Shown here one piece after another: positions 13,565 to 28,884 of a DNA stretch of 64,000 nt. Location: positions 504,476,556 through 504,540,555 of the forward strand of contig NC_053392.1 in assembly GCF_905171765.1 (NCBI RefSeq), read 5' to 3'. How positions within the stretch are numbered: the first letter of the stretch is position 1; every line of letters starts with the position of its first letter. Both the position numbers and the translations under genes were made by a program. This DNA is from Bufo bufo (Eukaryota > Chordata > Amphibia > Anura > Bufonidae). The notes beneath the pieces were generated by a model. It was not told where the DNA came from, did no database searches, and saw only the letters and a list, made by a program, of their open reading frames with translations.

Positions 13565-14362
13565 CACCCCCGCCCCCCCTTTCAAGATGGCAGAGCATGC
13601 AGCAACCCCCTCCATTCAGGATGGCAGCGGGGCAGAGCTAACACTCTGCTTGAAACGGCCATTTAACCACTTCCATGCCGTGGTCCTAAGGACAGCGGCG
13701 TGGAAGGGGTTAAACAGTTATGGAGCGCTGTGTGTGTGGGTGTATAGCGCTGTGTCCTGATTGGACTCCCCGCCGCGCATGCCCAGTGCAGAACTGGGTA
13801 CACACACACGGACACAGCGCACTCACACAAAGATTTTATTATGTAGGATGCCCCATTCTTGTCCGTTTTGCTGACAAGTATAGCCAGTTCCAGTATTAAC
13901 ATGCGTTTGGCTGGTATCCATATTTTGTGAATCCACAAAATGGATACAGTCATGTGCATGAGGAATGATAATAATGATAATATTATTTTTATTATCATCA
14001 TAGGTCTCTGAACAGACCTTCTGTAAGGCAGGCAGTACGTTTACCACCACATAATTTGCCTCCATGGGGCCCAGAAATTCTTGATGGAAGCTCTGCCTAG
14101 GACATCACACAACCTTTTTAAGAAAAACCAGCCAGAATTCATTTCAAAGTGACTCACCTTTTATGGCTGCCGTTTCAAAATCTCTCACTTTTACATAGCC
14201 ACCAACACTTGGATCTAAAAAAAACAAAAAACAAAACCATATTTATATACAGTATATGCATTATTTGGTGGAGGGAGCCAAGATTGATGAATCACACAAT
14301 CCCTTCTCATTAGAAAACCCTTAGCCAAGTTCAAAATGGCTGCCTCACTGTGTGTGTGTGTG

Positions 14363-14394
<32 letters not shown>

Positions 14395-17300
14395 ACAATA
14401 AATATGTGAATAGATTTATAAAATAAAGCCTGCGGTTACATACCTATTAAGTGTGTGTCCTCAGCCCGATCAAAATAATAAGAAAAGGCATAAAAGAACA
14501 CAGTTGGCACTTCGTCAGCGTGGTTTACTTTGGTCAGCAGCGTTGCTACACTTTTATAGCATGATTCATATAAAGATTTTACTGCACAAGAACATGGAAA
14601 AAAAATAAACTTTTTTTAAATTTAATATTCAAGTTTTCTCTGTCAGGTCACACAAAACAGAACAATTTTTAAATTTGAATGATATAAAAAAAAAAAAAAA
14701 ATCATCCTATGGCTTAATACTGCAGTAATATACTTGTTATGATGTCCTCCTATCTCGGAATGCCCTCCCTAACCTTTTGCGGCCTGGATGCTGCATTAAC
14801 AGCCAGGTGGACTGTGCTACACTGTGTCCGTAACTCCCAGTTATTTTTCTATGGGAGCTATTAAAACTGTGTACTACAGGCCTGTTGGCTATTTCTATAA
14901 CTCCATCCTTCTCCTGCCACTGAATCCAGGCCAGGGAGGGGGTCATCCTGAGACAAGAGTAACCCTTTAATTCCCTTTTCAGAACATCCACCTAATGTGT
15001 TCAGTGCTAGCAAGACAAAGTTGCTTTTAGTGCGCCCGTTCTTATTAGGCAGCCTGTACAATCGCAGGAAACACTAATGCCTGCACAAAACAGGAACTGG
15101 GATGAAGGATTGGGTTATTGGGCATGTGTGACCACCAGGACTGGATGCATTAAGTGGATGTTCTATGAAAGGACTTAAAACAATTACTAATATTTAACAA
15201 GGCTTCGTTCACATCACCGTTCAGCCTTTCCGTTCTCCTGGTCCGTTTAGGATCGGGAGAATGGAAAGGACGGACTCGGCCTATAACTGAGCAGAACAAA
15301 CCTGAGGACCCCATAGACTATAATGGGGTACGTTAGGTTTCCACTCAGAGGAAGATTTTTGAAGCGGAGACAAAAATCCTGCATGCACTACTTTTGCCTC
15401 CGCTCCAAAATCTTTTTCTGAGCAGAAACCTAACGGACCCAATTATAGTCTATGTCCTTAGGTTCCGTTCTGCTCAGTTATGTGCGAATCCGTCTTTCCG
15501 TTCCCCTGCTCCTAAACGGAGCAGGAGAGCGGAAAGGCTGAATGGTGATGGGAACGAAGTTTAGATGGGTGCTGCAGTTTTTTTTTTAAACTGATCTATC
15601 CATCCACTGGATAGATCATCAGCATCTGATCGTCGGGGGTTCGACACCCGGGACCCCCGCCGATCAGCTGTTTGAGAAGGCAGAGGCGCTGGCAGTAGCG
15701 CCACGGCCTTCTCGCTGTTTACCGCAGGCCCAGTGACGTCATGACTGGTATCACTGGCCTGGGCGGGGCTAAGCTCCGTTCACTTGAATGGAGCTTATCC
15801 CCGCCCAGTGATACTAGTCATGACGTCACTGGGCCTGCGGTAAACAGCGAGAAGGCCGTGGCGCTACTGCCAGCGCCTCTGCCTTCTCAAACAGCTGATC
15901 GGCGGGGGTCCCGGGTGTCGGACCCCTGCCAAATCAGATGCTGATGATCTATCCAGAGGATAGATCATGAGTTTAAAAAAACTGCAGAACCCCTTTAATA
16001 TTGTTGTTTTGCATGAAAATGGTTGTCAGAGTTCACAAAAGCTACTTAATATCATAAAATAAAAGATCAACCTACACTCACCTGTTTCTCCCTGCTATTT
16101 ACACCACCGCAGACCTCCCAACTTTTGAACTAACACCTCCCAATTCGTATCTATACAAACACAGCACTACATGTGTATAGATTTATAAAATAAAGTCTGC
16201 ACAGTTACATACCTATTAAATGTGTGCCCAATCCCTTGCTCCCTGATTAACCATTGCAATCAGCCGTCTCTGCGTCCTAAGGACAGACGGACAGTTAAGA
16301 GGGGGCCCTCCCAGGTCTGCAGGATAGCTACTGAAATCCGGGATTGTCACCCTGGATCGGTATATGGCACGTGATGGCTGCAGCCAATAACTGGCATCTG
16401 CGGTCTTGTGTAGTATACAGACATGTCACCGATGCAGCTAATAACATGACGTCATGGATGCAGCAGTAGGGAGAACTGGGCAGCATTGCTGGAGAAGAAG
16501 AGGTGAGTCTTGTACAGACTTGCGTATATAATATAATAAAATTAAATTAAATACACGACAGACCCTAACCGAAAAGGTAGTGCATTATTTTGTATCCTTG
16601 GCTGCTGGTAAGTAATCTGGATAAAACAGCTCAATGTATGAATAATATATAATTTATCACACTACAATACACGTTCACATAAGGGATATACATACCGTTA
16701 TTCTGTCCCTTTACTTTATAAGTTATTCCTGCATGGTTAAATTCTGTGACATGGTCCGGTGTTATACAAGGCGTTATTAACTCTTCATCTGGCTTAACTA
16801 CAAAAAAAAAGAACAAAAAGTAATAGATTTGAGTTTTCCAACTAAGATGTGCTTATACAGCAAATGCGGTCAGTGCTCTTCCTCCTTAACAGTAGCTATG
16901 CCTCTCCATAGACTTCTATGTGACTATGAACTGAAGAAATCTTTTAGGCTAGGATTACAAGGCGACGTGTCGCACGATAAAGTGTGCAGCTACACAGCAA
17001 CATGCGTCGCTGAAAAGTCACACATTTATTGTAATGATAGTCAATAGTGTTGCACTGAAAGAGTTGCACAAAAATTCAACTTAGATGGATTGTTTGCGAC
17101 CGTCGCGTCACAGTATGACGCAATGTGAAACCATTGACCAATTACAAAAAAATGTTGAGTGACTTTTCAGCGACACGTGTAGCCCTAGCCTCCCAGACGA
17201 GATCCTCCCTGTAACTAGCAAGACTGCAGTCTGACTCACTAGAACATAATCTACTTGAGGTGCAGATCGTGCAAAGTCAGGGTTAAATTAAAGTTAATTA

Positions 17301-20300
17301 TAAGGAAATCGTACAGCTAGGCATACACAGATAATTTTGTGGGTGACAGAAGCGTCCACAGAAATGCCTGCAGAGCCAACATACCCATGTGTCGCAGCTC
17401 AATTCAGTCATAACTCCTGTACTATGCCTGGACGATTAATCAAATGCATTTGATTGAGTTGCCCTTTTAACCCCTTCCCGACCAGCGCCGTACTAGTACG
17501 GCCCTGGCCAGTCTTTAAAGATGGAACCCGCTCCTGAGCGGAGCCGGTGTCATAGCCACTGGTGGCCTGCTGTTTCTTATAGCAGACACCCGCGGCTTAT
17601 CTCCGCAATCAGCAGTAATGCTGATCGCGGTCATTTAACCCCTCAGATGCCGTGGTCAGTTCTGACCACGGCATCTGAGTGCGTGAAACACCGGAAGCAC
17701 CCGCTTCCGGTGATGCTCCGGCTCCCCCGTGTGGCGATCGGAGGAGCAGCAGCCCCTGTCTTTGTGAATGACAGGAGACTGCTGCATAGCATTTCCTATG
17801 GAGCCCTTGCCTGTAATAGCAATTTTCTCATAGACTCCAATGCTAGTGCTTTGGGGTCTATGAGAATAGCAATCTAATGACTGCTTGTTATAGTTCCCTA
17901 TGGGAACTATAAAAAAAAAAAAAAAAACTTTTAAAAGTATAAAAACATAAAAATTCAAATCACCCCCCCCTTTTCCCAAAATAAAAATAAAATAACAAAA
18001 AAAATAATAATAAAAAATACACATCATGGGTGTCGCGATATGTGCGAAAACTTCCATAGTATAAAAATATATTCCCCATACGGCAAACAGCAAAACGGAA
18101 AAAAGTGTCAAAATGGCCGATTCGCCGTTTTTGGTCGCTTCTTTTTCTACAAAAAAATGTAATAAAGAGTGATTAAAAAAAAAAAAAAAATGACACACAC
18201 ACATACCCCAGAATGGTATCAATGAAAAGTTCAGATCGCCCCGCAAAAAATGAGCCCCCACACAGCTCCGTACACATAATTACAAAAAAAGTTATAGGGG
18301 TCAAAATATGGCGATGAAAAAATAAAAAAGATTTTCTCCCGATTTGTATTATTTTATCACTATCAAAGCGCAAGAAAAAAAATATACATATAAAAAAGGT
18401 ATCGCCGGATTCGTACTGGACCTATAGAATAAAAGTAGCTGGTCAGTTTGATCGTACATCGAACGCCGTAAAAAAAACTAAAAAACATGGAATAGTTTTT
18501 TTTTGCAATTTCACTCCATTTGGAATTTTTCCCCCGCTTCCCACTACATCATACGCAATATTAAATGGTGGCGTTGGAAAGTACAACTTATCCTGCAAAA
18601 AACAGCCGGGCGCGCACGATGGAAAAGCCCGGCGCATGCACAGAGAGAGGAAAGCGGCCGGCTGAATGCGGGAGCCGGGATTGCGCAGTGACAAGGACCG
18701 CACCGCGCATGCGCGAGACTTGCATGATCCCAGCCTCACAGCAGGATGTCAATCACAGTGAAGGGAGGACGGGTAAGGGGCGGGGATAGCTTGACTTGAA
18801 GCATGGAGGTCGCTGCCCCCTTGACTTCAAGCTGACTCTGAGGATAATGAAAACACAGTTTAAAACAGCGTTTTTTATAAAAGTATACAACAACCAGTGG
18901 AGGAATGAAAAACATGATTAGGAACACACTGGGGGCTACTGTAAGTTAATGATGTTGGTTTAAAATGTGTTTTGGAGGTGACAGGTTCCCTTTAAAAGTC
19001 AAAAGTCTCATAGATAAATCCTGAATAGGCTCAAAAGGGAGAATCCATGAGGACAGACAAGACTAGATTTAAATCCCACGGAGGGACAGAGCATCTAAAG
19101 TTTAGGTGGAATCTATTAGCACCCTTAAAGGGAGTCTGTCACCACATTTGAGCATATTAGACTGATCAAATAGCGTTCTATGTGCCACCCAGAACTTAAA
19201 AACGGTACCTTTGTTGTATCTAATGGAGTTTTCTTTCAGCCAAAAATTAACTTTTAAGATTCTGTAAATGCGCCCTCTCAAGTGCCCAGGGCGGCGTGTC
19301 AATCGTCCGAGCCCCAGGCAGCACCTCCTCAACGGCTCATAACCCCGCCCTCCGTGTGCCTCTGCCCGCCCGTGGAAAAGGACAGAGGAGGAGAGTAAAC
19401 GGGCAAGCAGAGGCACACGGAGGGTGGGGTTATGAGCCGTTGAGGAGGTGCTGCCTGGGACTCAGACGATTGAGGCGCCGCCTTGGGCACTTGAGAGGGC
19501 GCATTTACAGAATCTTAAAAGTTAATTTTTGGCTGAAAGAAAACTCCATTAGATACAACAAAGGCACATATAACCAGTGTCGGACTGGGGTACCTAGGGA
19601 CCACCAGTAAAATTTATTTTGGGGCCCACCGTACGGATACATTAAAATATAATAAATAATCTAACAAGTTTTTTATATGAACATAAGCTGGTGGAGGAGC
19701 TGTACATTAAATATATGTATGTAGTGTACTAAATCTAATGTGTTATGTGTCACTTGTGCAGGGGGTGGGAGACTAGGGGCCCACCTTGCTCAGGGGCCCA
19801 CCGGGGGATTCCCCTGTACCCCTGTGGGCCAGTCCGAGCCTGCATATAACGCTATTGGATCAGTCTAATATTCTCAAATGTGGTGACAGACTCCTTTTAA
19901 AAAAAATCTTCTAATCAGATCTGCATCAGCCAACCTTACCCCCATGAAGGCACTTAACGCAGCCACCTGAAACTTCAGTGTACTTACTCTAAGACCTTTG
20001 TCCAGACCTGATTGGAGAAAATCTAGGACCAGTCCCAGATCTGGAGGCATGGATGGATCCCAGGAGGTATTAGCAAACAAAAGAAAAGCCTTCCATGATC
20101 TTAAGATATATCTTGGAAGTCACTGGTTTCCTACTTTGCATTAAAGTATTTATTACCTTGTCTGAGAGTCCTTTCCGTCTTAAGATGGCAAGCTCAAACT
20201 CCAGGCTGTCAGATGAAGCTGAGGGATGCTGGCATGAGGGACTGGACCCTGGCGCAGCAGATATGGAAGTAGAGGAAAGGTCCAGTTTCCTGGTTTCCTA

Positions 20301-23300
20301 TTATTCCTATCTGTGAAGAAGTTCGGGTTTGGGTACCAAACATGCCAATTTTTCTCACGCGAGTGCAAAACGCATTAAAATGTTTTGCACTCGTATGGAA
20401 AAATCGCGCATGTTCCCGCAACGCACCCGCACCTTTTCCCGCAACGCCCATGTGAAAGAGGCCTTAGGCTGGCTGTATATGTCCAGCCTGCAGGCAAACC
20501 CACTGCTTATTTAGAATTAGGGAACTGCATAAATAATCATTATTGGATTTTCTTAATTACAGTAATCCAGTAAGTTCCAAGAGGATAGAGATCAACTGTC
20601 CACAGCATTACTTTGAATTTATAATTGAATTTTAAATGCTTGTGTTGGAATAAGGGATGGAATCTGCAGTAAAGGTCCATTAATCCAGCAAGTAATGATC
20701 AGGATATCCTGAAAACTAACTAAAAAGGACTTTACCTGATAATCTGACACTTCAGGTCCATGGTCCTCCTAACCACCTACGCTAATGTTAATAGGGTTGT
20801 ACAATGGGGCAATACGTTCGGTAAAGTATCCCGGGTGGTTAAAGAAAAATTACAAATAAATGAATTGCCCACTGCTCCTGTTCCAACATTTTCTGGGTAC
20901 CTGCCTCTTGGTGTGGGCTTTGCTGCTTAGTCAATTACTGGGTGCAGTGGTGACTCACCTCAGCTAGTGATTGGCTGAGCGGGCCTTTCCCTCATGTAGA
21001 GACCGGACCTGGCTGGTGTCTGAAAGGGAGTGGCAGGAGATTTTAACTATTCTATGCAATCTACTAAAATTTTGCCCAGCTGAACAACCACTCTAAAACC
21101 ATGGCCCACAAGTGTCTGATGTCACACAAAATGCTCGCTGTAATGTTGCATTTCATTATAACTTCAGCATCTTATGGGGCCTGTAAAGAGAAGATCCCAT
21201 GCAGATATGGACTTGCGAACTGGTCATCTATGGACTGGTTAAATAGTCGGTAATTCCTGATTTCCAGCCCCGAGGACAGAAATTACAATCATTCCAGTAT
21301 GCTAGAGAGTTGGCCATTATGTTATTGACTAAAAGTGTGGCTTCTTCAAATGTGAGCCTACACTTTCAGTGTCTGCAGAGATCTTACAGCATCATAAATG
21401 TCTTCAGATAAGTCACATGTACAGAATACAATTATTTCCCTTTTTAATAAAGAACAAAAAATAAATAAATTACTTGGTTCTCCTTCAGTGCCTCCCATAA
21501 TCTGCATTCTCGCCGACATTAATCCAAGTCCAAGGTAACTGCAGACAAAAGATGGACAAAAAAATAAAATAAAAAATAGTAAGGCCTTCTAAAACAGAAA
21601 AAATATATAAAATCCAAGTCTAACATTTAAGAGAATATGGATGCACATCAGTAATTGTGTTTTCATGTTTTGGGGGACAGAATACCAAGTGTTTGATATA
21701 CATTTAAAACATTTTGTATCGTGTCATAGTGTAGAAATAAAAATTATATATTATGTGTACTATTCTTGTCTGTTTTTGGACAAGAATAGGCATTTCTAAC
21801 AAAGGGAGGGGATGTGTTTATCCGCAAAATGTGGAACGCGCATGGCCGTTATCCGTGTTTTGCGGACCCGCAATTTATGGCACACGACAACTTATACAGT
21901 TGTGCCAATGTCCTCTTATACTGTAACTCCTCCTGTTGTTTTACATGTAATCTTTACAATGTGAGCAGCTAAATGGGGGCGGGAGGGACTACAGCATGAT
22001 TGACGACTCTGCTCTAAGATTCATAGTCGGAAGATGAATGCATACATTGCCATAAAACATCCTATTCACAGACAATTCATATCTATATACATCTATAACA
22101 AATATAAGGGAAGAGATATTAAAGGGGTATTCTGGTTTTTATTTTTTTAATTTGTTTATATAATAGGAAATTATAAAATTTTCAAATATACAAGTATTTA
22201 CAATTTTGCTTAAATACCTTTCTTGTATCAGGTTGTTGACCCCTATCTGCACAGTAGAATGGTATAGCCTAGGGATCAGCAACCTTCGGCACTCCGGCTG
22301 TTGTGAAACTACAACTCCCAGCATGCTCCATTCAATTCTGTGGGAGTTCAGAGAACAGCCAAGCAAGTGTGCATGATGGGAGATGTAGTTTTTACACCAC
22401 CTGGAGTGCCGGAGGTTGCTGACACCTGGTATAGCCCATGAATCAGTCAGTCCTATGTAATGCATCCATGGCCTGACTGAAACATGGCATTGACATTCAG
22501 TAAAGCAACAGTGTTACATGACATATGAGCTGGGTCAGCACACGGGACACTTTCAAGGGATAACTACATAGGACTAATGGTGGAAACCATTGTGGCTAAT
22601 GGAACAACCACTTCACTGTATGTGTGCTTCCATGGCTGTCTGCTTCCAGGTGAGGCTACTTTCACACTACCGTTCAGAGCGGGTCCGTCTGATGTCTGCT
22701 CAGACGGATCCGCTCATATAATGCAGACTTGGGATCCGTTCAGAACGGATCCGTCTGCATTATATTGTAGAAAAATTTCTAAGTGTAAAAGTAGTTCAGA
22801 CGGATCCGTCCAGACTTTACATTGAAAGTCAATGGGGGACGGATCCGTTGGAAGATTGAGCCATATTGTGTCATCTTCAAACGGATCCGTCCCCATTGAC
22901 TTACATTGTAAGTCTGGACGGATCCGCTTGCCTCCGCGCGGCCAGGCGGACACCCGAACGCTGCAAGCAGCGTTCAGGTGTCCGCTTGCTGAGCGGAGCT
23001 GAGGCTAAACGCTGCCAGACTGATGCATTCTCAGCGGATCCGCATCCACTCAGAATGCATTAGGGCTGGACGGATGCGTTCGGGGCCGCTTGTGAGCCCC
23101 TTCAAACGGAGCTCACAAGCGGACACCCGAACGCTAGTGTGAAAGTAGCCTGACATTCTCAAGTTGACTTGTTAATATAGTTAACTGTAAAAGACAAAAA
23201 AAATAATTCAACAGTATTAACATAATCGGATTATAACTCACCTGTGTGAATAGAGGTGGAACGTGCGGTTAAACAGCTGAAAGTTGGTAATATAGCCAGG

Positions 23301-25246
23301 TGGAGCACCAGTAAATGTGGACTGTATAGGAGAGAATACAGTTTTACTGCAGAAAAATCATTGTAACACAGAAATATAAAATCGCATAAAATGTAGTAAT
23401 TTATTGTTTCAGACTTTTTTTTTGTGCATTGTCCAAAAAAGGGTGCGACTTTGCGTTAAAAGGGCACAGCTTAAATGCACCAAAAATTTTCATTGAGCCA
23501 AAAAATAGATGGTGCAAAGTTAGACTAAAAACAGTATAAAGAGGCTCCAGATTTACCATCTGGCACCTGCTGCTGGGCTGCTCTACTCCCAGGCCGGATC
23601 AAGCACCAGTAAGCAGTGCCTGTGCAGGAGCATGGGCCAATTAGGGGCATCGCTGGCACATCAGGCATGCTGGCATCACCAGTCATTGTGATGCTGGACG
23701 CGTCACGTCACCTGGAGGCGCAGCCTATGTAAACAGGCAATTTGCTGGCCACAAATTCCCCATGACTGGTGCTATTCCTCTGGATTGCCCCACTAGCCTT
23801 CTTCTGTGTATTTGTCTACTGGATTCTTGACCTCCTATTTAGACTCTAACCTTGACTTTTGCCTGATTTGGACCCCGATGTTTCTTCCTGGTTTTGACTC
23901 CGGCTTGGTATTGGGTCTCATATGTATATTTCTGGTTTTCCCCATCTCTTCTCCTGGTATTGATTTTAGCGGAGCTGGTTCCTGATTCAGTTTAGTGTCC
24001 TCTCTCTTGGTTTGACCTGGCTTGTCTGTTTCCGTGGCTGCCGATCTGTCACTAGTTTATTATTTTCCTCCAGCTCTTCCCTCCCATATAGACCACTGCA
24101 CTTACTCAGGAAGGGACTGACAACCAATTGTGGGCCACGGATCTTGCAAGTAGGTAGGGACAGTGGGAAAGGTGAATTCAGGGCACATTGCTCCCTACCG
24201 TGACATCTACATTTAGTAAAGTTGGTCTAGTGCTGAACATACATGGCAGCGTTCAATGACTCAGTCCTAGTAAAGTTTAAAGAGGGCCACCTAGTGGTCA
24301 GACTCTCCTTTACCGTAAAGTGCTCATGAATATAAAACTATATGAGTTTCTCCTTAAAATCCTATGGCAGATGAACACTGTAGCCTGTCAACAAGATGCA
24401 GGGGATTCATATAATTACTGCAGGAGGTCATCTTCGCCAACTATACCTTTTCATATGGATAGAAGGTGATTTGTGTTGATCCACCGCCGAGATCCAGCAT
24501 GCCAGCCAGTTTGGCAGAAGGGTTTGTTAAACTCCCTGTTGGCATAAGACACCATTAGAGGCAAACCACCTACACGTTATTCTCATCAACATACCATTAT
24601 TAAACAGGCTGCAGTGAAAAGGCTGGAGCACACCTAACAGATACCCACTCCGTTTCTACACCACTCCTGTCACTTCTTAAAAAGTGGCAGGAGCTTTGCA
24701 GAAGGGGGTCGGCGACCACAGCCCAACACATTTAATATATATAATTTAGGCTATAAAACTGGCATAAATTAGAACTGAAATCTACGCCAGCTCCTAGTTG
24801 TTTCTGATGCACAGACGTCACAAATTTATTAAGAAGCCTGTGTCTTTTAATAATTAGGCTGCATGTTACAATGGCAGCCTTTATTAAAGGGGTGATCCAG
24901 TTATAGGTCATCATTATCAGATTGGCAGGGGTCAGAGTTTTGGCACCCCCGCCTATCAACTGTTTCAAAGAGCCGACGCACTCCCCAGAGATCTGGTGGG
25001 GAGCACAGGTGGCTCCAGGCAGCTTTACAAGCACAGCGATGTACATAGTATAGTGGCTGTGCTTGCTATTGCAACTCAGCTTTATTGACTTGAATGGGCC
25101 TGAGCTGCAACTAGGCCATGTGACCGATGTACAGTGGTGTCACTGGCCTTGGAAAAGCCTGCGGCACTCACGGATAGTTCTTCTAACAGCCGATCAGATA
25201 TTGATCACCTATCCTGAGGATAGGTCATCAATAACAGTGCTCCAGA

Positions 25247-25290
<44 letters not shown>

Positions 25291-28200
25291 GCCATTGGCT
25301 CCTTAACTGAAAAATTTAGGAGCCAAATTACATTTTTAGTCGCCAAATCGAAACAGAATCCAAATTTTGGTATCGTGACAACCCTACGCCGATCAGATCG
25401 GCGTAGGGTTGATTCGATACGAAAATTTTGATTCGCTTTCGTCACCATAAAAAAGTATAGCGTGCATTTTGCATTTTATGAAACGGCCGGCCCATAATAG
25501 AACAGTCCTATCCTATTTTTTGGGATGACAAGGTGACTAAAAAATGGCGAATCGCATGGTTTTTATTTATTTATTTATTTTACGGCGCTCACCGCATAGG
25601 AGATATTTTTAAATAATTTAATAGTTTGGACTTTTCGGATGCAGCGCTATGTAATATGTTTATTTATTTATGGTTTATATATTTTCTATGTAAATTTGGG
25701 AAAGGGGGGATTTAAACTTAAATATTTTAGGGTACTTTCACACTAGCGTTTTTCATTTCCGGCATAGAGTTCCGTCACAGGGGCTCTATACCGGAAAATA
25801 ACTGATCCAGCATATCCCCATGCATTCTGAATGGAGAGTAATCCGTTCAGGATGTCTTCAGTTCAGTCTGATCAGGCAAAAGAGAAAACCGCAGCATGCT
25901 ACGGTTTTATCTCCGGCGGAAAAAACTGAAGACTTGCCTGAATGCCGGATCTGGCATTTTTCCCCTTAGGAATGCATTAGTGCCGGATCCGGCATTCAAA
26001 ATACTGCATGGGCAGACCGGTAAAAATGCGTAAAAAGATACAAGACGGATCCGTCTGTCCGCATGACAAGCGGAGAGATGGATTCGTTCTTGCAATGCAT
26101 TTGTGAGATGGATCCGCAACCGGATGAGTCTCACAAATGCTTTCAGTCACATCCAGATCGGTGGATCCGGCGGGCAGTTCCGACGAAGGAACTGCTTCCC
26201 GGATCACACTGCCGCAAGTGTGAAAGTAGCCTTAGTGTTTGTGTTTTTTTTTACTTACTATTAGCCCCCTTAGGAGCTGGAACCCTTGTCCTATTCACCC
26301 TTAGGCACCTTTCACATGGGCGAGATTTCTGCGCAGGTGCAATGCGTGAGGTGAACGCATTGCACCCGCACCGAATCCGGACCCGTTCATTTCTATGGGG
26401 CTGTGCACATGAGCGGTGATTTTCACGCATCACTTGTGCGCTGCGTGAAAATCGCAGCATGCTCTATGTTGTGCGTTTTTCACGAAACGCAGGCTCCATA
26501 GAAGTTAATGGGTCTGCGTGAAAATCGCAAGCATCCGCAAGCAAGTGTGGATGCGGTGTGATTTTCACGCATGGTTGCTAGGATGTAAGTCTATTCACTG
26601 TGTTATTTTCCCTTATAACATGGTTATAAGGGAAAATAATAGCATTCTTTAATACAGAATGCTTAGTAGAAGGTCAATTGAGGGTTAAAAAATTAAAATA
26701 AATGAACTCACCTCCTCCAATTGATCGCGTAGCTGCCGGTCTCCTGTTCTTTCTTCAGGACCTGTCAAAGGACCTGTGGTGACATCACTGTGCTCATCAC
26801 ATGGTACATCACATGATCCATCACCATGGTAATGGACCATGTGATTAGCTCAGTGACGTCACCACAGGTCCTTTGACAGGTCCTGAAGAAAGAACAGGAG
26901 ACCGGCAGCTACGCGATCAATTGGAGGAGGGGAGTTAATTTATTTTAACCCTCATTGGCACTGCGCCACCAATGTTTATTATACTGGGGTGCTTGGGTGG
27001 GGGTGTTATGAAGATAACTGACCTGTTAATACAAATACAGGAGGCGGGTGCCAGAATTAAATAGCCGGCACCCGACCTCTATGACAGGGAGCTGCGATCA
27101 GCGGCAGTTAACCCTTCAGGTACCGCACCTGAAGGGTTAACTGCCGCTGATTGCAGCTCCCTGTCAGAGGTCGGGTGCCGGCTATTTGATTCCGGCACCC
27201 GCCTCCTGTATTTGTATTAACAGGTCAGTTATCTTCATTGGTGGCGCAGTGGCCACAGCCCCTCCCCTCCTCCTCCTGTCTCTCTTCTTATTGGTGGCGG
27301 CAGCACAGGGGGGAGGGAGAGACTCCTCCACTGCGCTGCTGAGAAGAACATAGGCGGCGGGGCAGAGAACTATCATCTCCGGTGCCCCGCCACTGTATTC
27401 AACGGCAGAGCTGCGGCGGCGGGTCTAGTTGCAAAATTGTCGCCATTTGTAAATTCTAAGTCACATTTTGGTCGCTATCTGGAGTCCTGAATAATAATTA
27501 CTTGACAACCCCTTTAAAGGGGTTATTCAATCCAAAAAAAGCCCCCATACTGAATATACTTACCTGGGTCCCTGCGCTGCTCCTGGTCAACGCACCGCCG
27601 CCGCTGCTTCCCCCATGCACGGATGAAAGCATCCGGTGTTGGCGGGGAGAGCAGCCAATGGCAGGCAGGGACGAGCCTCTCCAGCATTGCGGGAGACGCC
27701 AGGGAGGCTCCCTAAATACAAACTTGTTTGCTGGCCCTTGTCCAATGTAAAGGCTCCACTTTACTCTATATTGTTACAAATGGTCCATAAGACCAATAAC
27801 TCCTTTTAGTTTCATGTGCCAATTATTAAAATGTAACATTTATTAGATCCATTGTTAAAATATAATAAACATGTTTACAAATATCAGCTGTGTCACATGG
27901 TTGCTTTATATTTTTCTCTCTACAACAGAGCCGTTTAACTCACAGTCCACTTTTACTAGTTAGGGGCCAATGAGCAGATGCTGTGCACTAGTTCACGGCT
28001 CACTGTCCTGTAAACCCTTCGCTATATAAAGTGTTTAGATCCTAGGTGCTACTTCATTCCCTATGCGCACTAGCTGTGCTAAAGAAAACACTGCCCCACC
28101 GACATGTTTCACCAGTCAAACTGGCATCTTCATGGAAATTGGGCAGTGTGTTTGAGAGAGGCCGGGATGGCTCTATAAAGTCTCTGCTGATGACATCACC

Positions 28201-28833
28201 CATGTCTCTAGCGCATTGCTAATTTCCATATTCCCATTTGAGCATTAGTCCTAAGTTAGAAAGACTCCAATTGCAAGAATCCCATCCTTACCGCTCCTTC
28301 TTTTACCGGACATCCGCACTGTGTACGCCCCCTTCCTTCTCTCTATACATTCCTGGGCATGAACACAGACTTGGTCCTCAAACCTCAAGCCCATGTCTAC
28401 TGCGCATGTAAGGAGACTTAGGGTAATTTCACACTAGCGGCAAGGAACTCCGGACTACCGCTCTGGTCCCATTGACTATAATGGGGGCGGGCCGGAGTTT
28501 CAGAGGCAGCACGGCAAACATGCCGAGAGGCGGCCGGAATAAAACTACGACAAAGGGGCCGGAGTGGCCCTCCGCCGGGACTCATGCACTTGCAGCAGCA
28601 CGGATCTGGCAGGCTGTTCACCTGCCGGAGTTCCTTGCCGCTAGTGTGAAACTAGCCTTAGGCTCTACGCCTCACAATTCACAACACTGCGCATGTCACG
28701 GAACTTAGTCTCTCTTTCCTACAGATCACCGATCTCACACATGTCTTCGGACTTAGTCTCGTCTTCATCAATTAGCCTTGTTCATTTGCGCATGCTCAAG
28801 TACTTCTTTGCTCTCGACTCTATTTAGAATGGA

Positions 28834-28884
<51 letters not shown>

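Larger units (their letters stand above)
25235..27489. mobile_element. Non-autonomous hAT-like element nested in T2
   Basis: Ends CAGTGCTCCAGA and TCTGGAGTCCTG are near-inverse. Flanks ATCAATAA and AATAATAA agree at 6 of 8 positions. It contains a 40-nt A-run, a Harbinger MITE (25730-26231), a 230-bp palindrome (26700-26935) and modules shared with 886-1943. Confidence 0.65.
24884..27517. mobile_element. T2-like MITE split by a hAT element
   Basis: TTAAAGGGGTGATCCAGTTA at the left and TTGACAACCCCTTTAA at the right are the ends. The body is in two parts, 24884-25234 and 27490-27517, with the insertion between. Confidence 0.75.

Noticed and set aside
15620..15665. tRNA-like GGGGGTTCGACACCCGGG
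   Set aside because: It resembles a T-arm only because it is part of a MITE palindrome. No acceptor stem, D-arm or anticodon arm can be drawn.
17656..18261. 201-aa ORF on the minus strand
   Set aside because: Phenylalanine-rich translation of A-runs in a dispersed repeat, without domain features.
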